NCBI GenBank assembly: GCA_021292105.1
Contig: CM037867.1
Coordinates: forward strand, 15,762,928-15,826,927
Length of the DNA: 64,000 bases
Reading direction: 5' to 3'
Origin: Anadara kagoshimensis
Lineage: Eukaryota; Mollusca; Bivalvia; Arcoida; Arcidae
Shown here piece by piece: positions 12,701 through 23,115 of this stretch. The notes below the pieces were generated by a model, which did not search any database, was not told the origin of the DNA, and saw only the letters and a list, made by a program, of their open reading frames with translations. Position 1 is the first letter of the stretch. Every line of letters begins with the position of its first letter. Both the position numbers and the translations under genes were made by a program.

Positions 12701-15700
12701 ATTTAATACAGTGATTCTGCTCCTATGACATACTCACTTTCTTTTAATACAGTGTGGAGTAGCTAAAATCATTACCAATATATGTGTACGATGTCATTTT
12801 TCATTTGATTTAAGAACACCTTCACTTGTCATTTTAAATTAAAAAAAAAGAATTTCATTTGCTCTATTATGTTATCCGATGGCAAATTCATAGCCAGATT
12901 TTGGTCATATAAAATAAAAAATAAACATACTAATCCATTTTCGAATCACAATTCAAAAGCAAAGTAAAAACTTTGGAACTTACAAGTTAGATAACCTTTA
13001 AGTTTGTATTATTATTGTTAAATGGTTTCCCTCTTGCCATGCAAACAATACACTTTACTTTTAGGAAAATATTAAATAGTTGTAAACGTTTTTTTTCATT
13101 TTATCATTTCTCAAATTTCTTTAACTGAATTGCTAGGCTAGGGTGTTTACTTACTTGTGGTAAAAAACCATTTTATGTTATACTAAAAGACAATGGTTGA
13201 TTATTGAATAGCTTTAACGTCTCATATTTCACCGATGCGTCACAAATTATAGGTATAATAACTGAAAGTTTTACCTTAGAACAGGTCCAGGGCAATTAGC
13301 ATTAGAAGGACCCCTTAACTTGCATTGTTTGGCGAAAAATCGTAAAATATATTTAGGGTAATTTATGGATATATATTTACAATAGAAAAATAATTTCTAC
13401 GTTGAACCCAGTTCGTTTTTTTTAAGATTCGCATAAACGTCGGTTTTTTCACATCGCGCATGAATACCAATACTTCCGAGTCGAATACCAATCCGCAAGT
13501 TCAAATGTCGAGCACTCTATCGTCTATTAAGTCTGGTTTTTTACAAGCTCTACCTTCAAAAACTGTAACTTGACCATAAATATGAATATGTAATTTCTTG
13601 TCATTGACTGAAATAAAATTTGTTTAAAATATTATCCTAGATTGATGACCTATTTTGTTTCTTCCAGACATGACGTCAAATGGGTGGGGCTTAATGTTTC
13701 TGAACAGCTGTTCCATGTCCAGGTCACGTTCGCCGTTAAAAATTCTTTTTCAAAACATTGAAATTTATTTCATTCAACGGAATTTATATAAGAATTGACT
13801 GTCATTTTGCCTGGTTCATTAAGTAATGAACCATATTTTAAAACTAGCAAATCTAAAATGAACTGCTTCGCAATTCATCAGATTTGCTAGTTTTAAAATT
13901 CTTAAATAAACATCATATGTATCAACAATATTGTGACGATAGTCATAACTTTTTGAAGGCCTTGATCAGTCTAGATTTACAATAGTCTTAGGCTAACAAT
14001 AAATTAATTAGTTCAATAGTTTTTAAGACTTACGTCCATCGCATCTTCCATCAGACAAGGAAATATCATCTATGGCAATGCCCCTGGAATTTTGTGTCGT
14101 CGCTAATATTTTGATCTAAAATGCAAAAATCAAGTATATAATACATGTATGTAATAAGAGAAGTCGATTTGTTACATGTATGAACAAGAAGAATGACCAA
14201 CTCGGCCAATAGTTTTTGTAAAAAAATTACAGTCAAACCTGTCTATAAAGGTTATCCAAAGAAACCAGTAAAAGCAGCCTTTGTGGACAGGTGGCCTTTA
14301 TATACAGGTTCATATAATATGAATAAAGAACAATTGGGCAGCAAATCAATATCCGCCTTTATAAGCAGGTGGTCATTATATAGATGTGGTCTTTAAGGCA
14401 GGTTAGACTGTATACGTGATTTATACAAGATTGAAATTTGTAGTATTGGCTCGTTAAAATTGAATTCCTCTTGCAAATACTAATACATGAAGCGGATATA
14501 AAAACGAACACAGAGATACTTGAATCAAATGATTACAAGCTGCACATAAAATAAACACTAAACCAAATAAATGAATATTCAGAAAACAAAAACTTTTTTT
14601 ACATTTCAAGACAGTAGAACAAACGTACGACACCACAATCCTAAAAAAGAATAACCAATTGAAATTAAGTTAAACAATTAAACTTCTTCCAGGGAGAAGA
14701 AGTCAAGTGCTCTTGAAAAGTTCACCTCCTGTTTAGCTAGCTATACTCACCACGCGTGAAATAAAAAAAAATACTGTTTTACCGTGATTTATAATTACTT
14801 TATTATTACTTAATCACTTACAAGGAATAGTGACGAATTTTTAATATCAAAGGAGACTTGTTTCCATTCAGACTCTGAATCTTCTATTTTCTTCTCAAAC
14901 AGTGTAGTAAAAGTTCCATTGCTGGTTTTGAAAATCGTCACACGATGTTTATTTTTGAAATACCAGAATCTAAAGCAGTAATCTCTTGGCGTCTTTGTAG
15001 ATATAATTGGGCTGTAAAGTGTGGCGTCAGCTTTAGCATACAAACAATATCCACCTTGATAAAAATAAATTTACCTATTCAATTTCAATGTAATTTCAGG
15101 TGATAAACATTTAGACTATTATCTTTAATGAGTACATGGTCATTTTATATGAGCAACATCATGGGTTCTCTAAATGCAAAGGTTTAGATACAAATAAGTA
15201 AAACTTAAAATTCACGCAAAAACGACCAGTGACTATCTTATATTTGAAAAGTGAAGTCGGTGTATAGCAATTAAAATTTTACTAATATTCAGCAAATGGG
15301 GTCAAAGGTCAGTTTTATGACCTCATTTAAAACGGTGTCAGTAACTAAGCATTTAAATTCCACATTGAAATATTTTCAAAAATAGTAACAAAAGCACTAC
15401 GGCAAGTACTAGGACATTGCCTTGACGTGGATGCACTGCGACATAATCTACCCAAATTGTCTTTCACACTAAGCAAAATTATGTTAAAATCCTAATTTCG
15501 ATCGTACAGTCTCGTATGATTAAGGTTTATAAAACATAAAACACCAAAATTATACCTGCAATCATATATCTTCAAGCATAAAAGCAAAACTAGAAAGATA
15601 AAAACTATGCCTTGACCTTGAATTCATTGCAAAGGGTATTTAAAAAATGTCAGTTCTTAAAATACACATGACATTATCTCTTCATGATTTAGCTTTATAA

Positions 15701-18700
15701 TGTTATTTCAAGTTTTCGAATTTAATAAATTAGTTTACAAACAACACTGCATGAACAAAGTAGAAAACTAACACTGAAAGTACAAGTTATATATAAAGAC
15801 TTAAGAATAAGTATAATTTTACATTTTAGCATTGAAATAATGAAGCAGCTATAATGATTTCTGGTTTATTTTTTGTTTTATATTATCTTCAGGTTCAGTT
15901 CACTTGACCTTGGTTATTAGATTATATATGTACTATGTATTAATTACTTGGAACAGTGTCTCCTTTCACAGATCTCTTACGTCTACTTGGACAATTGCCG
16001 ATCACCATAATTGGTCCGCCTATACTTGTCCATTTCCTGGTTGCATTATAGACCTGCCACCATCCACACATGTCTCTCTCAAAAGAACAATCAAATCCTT
16101 CTGTGTCTAAAAAGAGAAAAATAAGGTGTTTTCTATTATTTTGCCGGCGCTAAGTGGTGAATAGGATATTAAAATTGGATTCAGTTTATTTCATTTAGCT
16201 TAAATGTCATATAAAATGCAATGGCTGTAGGGTTTCAAAATATTCATACACAGATATACGTTATTTTGTATTTAGCGAGAATGTTTGTAGTGTAGTGCTT
16301 TTGATTTGTTCTACATGCATCCCTACAGTATTAGTATACAATTACTTACATTTAACTACAAAGTACAACTACTTACCACGATTTAATAAACACTGTCCAT
16401 TTACCACTGTGAGATCATCAATCGCCATATAACTTTCAAAATCCGGTAAAATACTTGGTGTGACCTCGCCTGCTACAACAATCTACAAAATGAATAAGCG
16501 GTCTATTTATATGAAATAAACATACCAATTCATGTCTAAACCACAATGACAAAGCAAAGTAAAATATTTAAAGCTGGCAAATTAGGTTTGACACATGAAC
16601 GTTCACAAGGGAAGTGTGGCTAGATGCTCTGGAAGGTTAGCACGTCCTGTAAAGCTAGCTACGCCCACCATGTGTGTAATCAAAATTAGGAATGAAAGTA
16701 ACATGGAATTATGGGATGTCAAAGTTGTCCAGGGTATTTTTGGATACAGAGACATTATATGTATCATCAATATTGTTATTGTTAGGTCTTGATAAATCTC
16801 GGCCTACAAAATCCTTGTGTCAACAATTTAATTGTAAGCAGCCTGCTTCGTTGTATAAAGCTTCAGTGATGTTAATGTTTTTTTGCATGCTTAAACTCCA
16901 AACAGTTCCAATCCAAAATATATTTTTTCCTATTCAGTTTATTTGTTATTGTTTCCTTTATTTCTATGATGGTTGTTTTTTGGTTTCAAAATATTCGAAT
17001 CAATAAAAAAAACTGATAATAATTGAATAAAGATAAATAAGAAATAAGAATAACTTATATAATATTCACTAACGTAAGTTATTAAATATAACGGTTTTAC
17101 ATCATGTTTTTTTTTATTTTTAAGTTTAGAATTTGTTGTGGTTTGGTTATATATAATATTCAATAATAAAATCACTATCCAAAGCTAAGTTAAAACTAAA
17201 GAATTAGATTCAAAACTTAATTTTCCACTAGGAAAGTGAGACCAGGTGCTATGGAAGAGTAAACACCTGTTTAGCTATAGCTACACCCGCCATGTGTAAA
17301 AACCGTTTCTTATTCACTCTGTTTGTATACAGTTTCAACAATGTACGATCGTTGTGCTTTAATTTAAAAATATAAAACTTAACAAAAAATAAATAAATTT
17401 CGCATCATATTCGATAATATTAGTAGTTAAATGAAAAAAAAACTATTATTTATTATGGCTCTATTTACCTTGACAAAATCTAGGTTTCTAATATTTATTT
17501 GCGCCTTTTTCCATATGTTTCCGTGGTTGCCATTTACCCTCCATACCGGATCGTATCCAATGACACTATCATTATTATTCCTTAGTAAATATACAACTAA
17601 ATCTTTAATGGCATTACCATTCATGTAGTACATAAAGGTCAAACATTTGGGGTCCTTTTCTGAGTTGACAGTGAAATTGATAAAGGCTAGTTCGTTCATG
17701 GATCGATTATTAGATTTGATGACCATACACTTTTTGTCTGAAAATATAAACATCATTGGCTTAAAATAATTAATGCTAAAGATTTATACGGTTTGTAAGC
17801 AACCCGGCCTCAATTCCATGGTGGAACTTCACGTGTTCAACCTAGCACCCGGCCTCAATTCCATGGTGGAACTTCACGTGTTTAACCTAGCACCCGGCCT
17901 CAATTCCATAATGGAACTTCACGTGTTTAACCTAATTCGTCAGTTTTAATATTTTACTTTGTTTTGGGATATTGTGATTTGGACATGGATTGTTATGATC
18001 AAAAACAAACATACTAATTCATGTCCGAATCACAATCTAGAAGCAAAGTAAAAACTTTTGAACTGACAAGTCAGGTTAGCCACGTAAACTTCCACCATTT
18101 TGAAGCAAAAACAAACAATCCAATCCAAAAAGCAAAGTATCAATCAAATAGGCAAAGTAAAAATGTTAAAACTGACGAATTAAGTTAAACACGCGAAGTT
18201 ACCACTAGGGAAGTCAGCATCTTCTGTTTAGCTATCTACATCCTCCAGGTGTGATATTAAAATTGATAAATGAAAGACTTGAGTTTTGTAATTGTGTTTA
18301 ACGTCACAGTCAAGAATATTTCACTTACATCGAGACGTCGCCAGCTATTAGCGAAGGTACAGACATTTTGCCTGTGCGTTGCGCTGATGGCATTATACAA
18401 CAGGGTTCTTCATCGTACCAAGCCCACCGTGGCACGAGTCCTCGTTTATTATAAGTTCCCATCCCAAAGAACCGTGAATTTCATTTCGTAATGCCTAGTG
18501 CTTGGCGAAAGAACAATCACTACTCACTTTCCTGTCTTGGGTCAGACCCAGTCGGGGTATGAATCCCCTCCCACTTACGGAGCGAGCACTCTATCATCTG
18601 AACTACCGCAGTGGTTGGTAATGAATGGAACATAAAACTATGGAACATTAAATATATCAAGGGTAGTTTTTAATACAGAGGCATTGTATTTAAACAATTG

Positions 18701-20112
18701 AACATTAACAACAATATACTTATTAAGACGTTTAAATTTTAAGGATCCGTATAGAAAATTTAGACATATCCGAGTAGTTAAATTTTCGCGTATTTTAAAT
18801 GTGCACCATAACACAATAAGCATAATATTATTTTCGTTTGATATTAATTTTCGCACAAAACAAACGACCGCGAAATAAGCGAAAATTAGTACACCGCAAA
18901 AATAAAAACGTTTTCAGTAAATCCTTACGCTCGTTGTCGCTTAGATTATCACCGCTTATTTCGTGAGTTCCAGGACAAATTTCGCTCTTCCAAAGACTAT
19001 CATGTGTCATTTCGGTGTCGTTACATCTACAATCATCATCAAATGTACATCTCAACAGTAAACCTATAAAGACATAAAATACGGAAATAGGAATTACAAT
19101 GGTAACGAAGTCAAAACAAAATAAACGAAATACGAAACACAGATTTGTTACAATAAGCTACTATAAACAAGATCTTCAACAAAACGTTATATGGTTGAAC
19201 TCAAACTATAAAAATTATCGGTTCATGGTCAAATCATAATACAGACATAAAGCATGTATTCTACGGTAACTCCGAGAAACACAACAGAATCAACGACATA
19301 AAATGCACCCTGCAAGCTAGAGTTCGGACACAAACGTTGAAGGAAACAAAATACTAGCTATAAGCTATATAAACTGTATATGTACTGTAAATGCATAAAT
19401 CTTAGCGTGTAAACATTTTCATGCTAATTAAAATTATGGGTAAATTCTCATTGATCGCCTTTTGCACAATGGTCGTATTTAGTTTGTTGGTAGATTTGAA
19501 TAAGACAAAACAAGAACACACAAACATATATTTAGACAACTAAGTAAAACAAACTCTTTTGCAAGAACACTGGGTAAAGGACTGGTGTTTTGAAGGTGCC
19601 TACCCCGGAAAACCTGGTCTCACATGGTGAAACTAACGTGTTGAACTTTATTTGCTGTGTTAAATTTTTAGCTTTCCTTTGATATTAAGGTTTGGTCATA
19701 GATTGACATGTATGTTATTTTGACTACAAGGCACCATTGGAGGACCTATTACGTGCAGAAGCAATTATATTGCAAATCCTGTTAAAAGACAATTCGGGTT
19801 ATGGCCCTTGGCGTGTATCAATTTTCCCGCAATATTACTTCATGTCCCTCACAGGGGGGTCACGTGGTCATGTGATCTCGCATGGCTAAAAACCCTTTCT
19901 CACACCAGCAGGTATGGACGAAATAGCGCCAAGGTTTGAAACAAATATGGGTACAAAATATTCATTAAAAGTCAGAATTGTAAATATAAGAAATGACATT
20001 TCTGCTTATGGTATTTCAAGAGGTAATGCAAGATATTGCGGCATGTGCCACACTATCTTCCTTTACCCTTTGAAATACCATTTCTTAATTGAAACATCAA
20101 TTCTAGCATTTA

Positions 20113-20151
<39 letters not shown>

Positions 20152-20353
20152 TCAATCAAAACTGGGTATAAAAACGTGAAACAATATATCCTATAAAACC
20201 AACCATTGCAAATGGTCGTCAAATAAAAACAAACATATTAATTCATGTCCAATCATAATCCAAAAGGAAACTGGCAAATTAACACGTAAATTCCACCAGG
20301 ATATTTTATAGTTATAAGTCGCTCACCCACTTTTTAACATGACATCAACTGTG

Positions 20354-20410
<57 letters not shown>

Positions 20411-23021
20411 ATTACCGATTGAGTAAACAGTATAACTGCCAGATGGACAAGGTTCTTGTCGATAATCTATGCTTTTACTGTCAAAACAGATACACTCATC
20501 ATGCTAAAATCAAACATAATATCATCATAATTATACCATTGTAGTTTTGACCAATTATTAACTTCCGTTATTGCCGAAAAAAAATGTAAAAATCGAAATA
20601 AACATATCAATCCATGTCCAAACCGCGATCCAAAAGCAAGAAGATCAAGAAGGGTAAGCACCTAATGTTAAGGTAACTATAATCGCTACGTGCGAAAACA
20701 GAGAATGAAAGAAACATAGAATTATGGGACATCAAAGTACAGTCTAACCTGCCTTAAAGCCAACCTCTATATAAGGGTCACCTGCTTATAAAAGCCAGTA
20801 GAATTATATACCAATTGTTCTTTATTCCTATTGTTTGATTCTGTATATAAAGGCCATCTGTCCATAAAGGCCACTTTTATTGGTTCCCTTTGGTGACCTT
20901 TATAGACAGATTTGACTGTATAGCCATTGCATTTTTTATACAGAGATCAGATCTCATACTTATCAACAATATTGTGATGACAGCCATAAGCCTAGTCTTG
21001 AAAAGGTATTTTCTAACTTTAATTACGGCACCTCGTAAGGCATTGTTTGCAGCTACATGATAAACGTGATGACTTTAAATTTTCTATTGTCTACTTTTCA
21101 TTTCTTTGCAGCAATACACCTGCTTCTCCTGCTTATGGTGTATTTGTTTCACTTTACATATTATACTAATTTTAATTTTACAGCACTAGAAAGTCGTTTC
21201 GGAATACAATTCCTGATCAGTAATGTTTGGACCAAAATTATGAAACCAAATTTATTTCCCAAGATGTTGAAAAGATATCCAAAGGACCAAAATATTGTCA
21301 CAACATACGCTATGGTAGAGCTTGTTCACACTACGGGGACTTTACTCAGGGCATTGCAAGCCTAGGGTTATCAAGACCCTAAAAACGCAATACGGTCGTT
21401 ATCACGATATTTTTATATATGCAGAAATCTGTCTGATCTGGTACTTCTTAGGATCGATGCGAGTGTATTGGCGAGCAGACACATACCAGTGCTTAAACAT
21501 TAAATTCAGTGAATTAGAATCCCCCACCAGCAGGTTTTTTTGTGATTTGCACTTATGTCCAAAGAGCCATAACTCCAAGGAATATGGACAAACCAACTCG
21601 GGTTAACGATATGTCCATCTCCTATCTATGTGAATACTTTGCACCAAGTTTGGTGAAGAAGTGCTTCATAGTTTTTTTGAGAATTAGCGCATACAAGAGT
21701 TTCGGAGAGAAGGAAACTCGAATTTAATATCCCCTCTTTCTTCGAAAATTGGGGTATAACAAGTGTGACGAGTTACCTTGACAGCGAAGTACATATGTCC
21801 TTGGCATATCTTCTTACAAAGGATTGGAGAAACTTCATTAGGAAATTTGTAGGTATTACGTCCGTTTTCTGTATTCTTGCCTGTACATCCTACAAGGAAA
21901 ATGTTAAAAGGAACTAGTAGTGTTTTTTATTTAACATGTCTTAAAAGCTATAGATTCACTGACTGGAAAATAAATATTGCCCTAAAAATCTAGAAATCTG
22001 AAATACCGAATTAAAAGTAATAATGTTTTGTTGTTTTGAAAACTATCCATTATTAGTAACTTGTAGCACAAGTATCAGAAAAATCTGAAACAGGGTCAAT
22101 TTTGCCAGTTAATGAACCTAACTGCAGCACTACACAGTCGTTTTGGAATTACATTTCTCATTAGTAGTGCTCGGACAAAGATCGTGGAAATCCAAATACA
22201 TGTATATTCAATATGTTAAAATAAGAAAAAAAAATGAAAGACAAAAACGTATTTTACTAAAATAACAAAAAAACACAATCTCATCGTAAGGACCAATTCT
22301 TCACATTTTTTTAAATTTAAAAATTGTATCAGCATTTCCATAAGGTCATGAATTAATGTTAGTATAGAGATTTGCTTCCAAGTCAAGAATATATTCTTTA
22401 TATCGAGACGTCACCTGCTATGGGTGAAGTGGCTTTTGCAGTGGGCCCAGGGCAATGTGCAAGAAGGGTTCTTTAATGGATCTGACAAAGACTTGGAAAA
22501 GGAAGTTACTTTCTTTCGCCAAACACTCGGCATTTAGAAATGAAAGCCACGGGGCACTTCGAAAGAGACCTTAAAAACTGATGTCCTGTATCACGTCAGG
22601 TGTGGCGCGTTAAAGAACACTCCCTGCTTATTGTCCTCAGCGCACTGCAAAGGTAAAAACTTTCTGCCACTTCACCTATAGCTGCTGACGTTTCGATATA
22701 AGTGTAATATTCTTGACTGGGAGGTAAAATCTCATTCATTCAATCAATCTATTAAGGGTATGAGAGTAAATGTTATATTACCTTCAAATGAAAAGCTTCC
22801 GTCGGATTCGCTATAATTTCCTATCCAGAAGCTTTGGTCCGAATAATTCTTGGAAACTTCTTTCACGAGGTTTTCACGTATATCCTTATCCCATTGAACT
22901 AGTCTTCCATTGCACTTTTCACAATTGCTCTTTGCATCATTCCAGTTGGCACTTGGTGAACCAATCCATATATCCCTTCCAATACCTAATTCAGAAAAAT
23001 TAAGACAAACTCAAACTCTCT

Positions 23022-23058
<37 letters not shown>

Positions 23059-23060
23059 AC

Positions 23061-23115
<55 letters not shown>

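Noticed and set aside
17427-17468. Extension of exon 6 to the next stop (peptide NRAIINNSFFFI)
   Set aside because: The GTAAAT donor at 17468 lets the frame join exon 7, which completes the MAM domain; the extension has no MAM similarity.
18541-18609. A tRNA gene on the minus strand
   Set aside because: T-arm and anticodon-like arm are present, but the acceptor stem does not pair and it is joined to a repeat body, which fits a tRNA-derived SINE.
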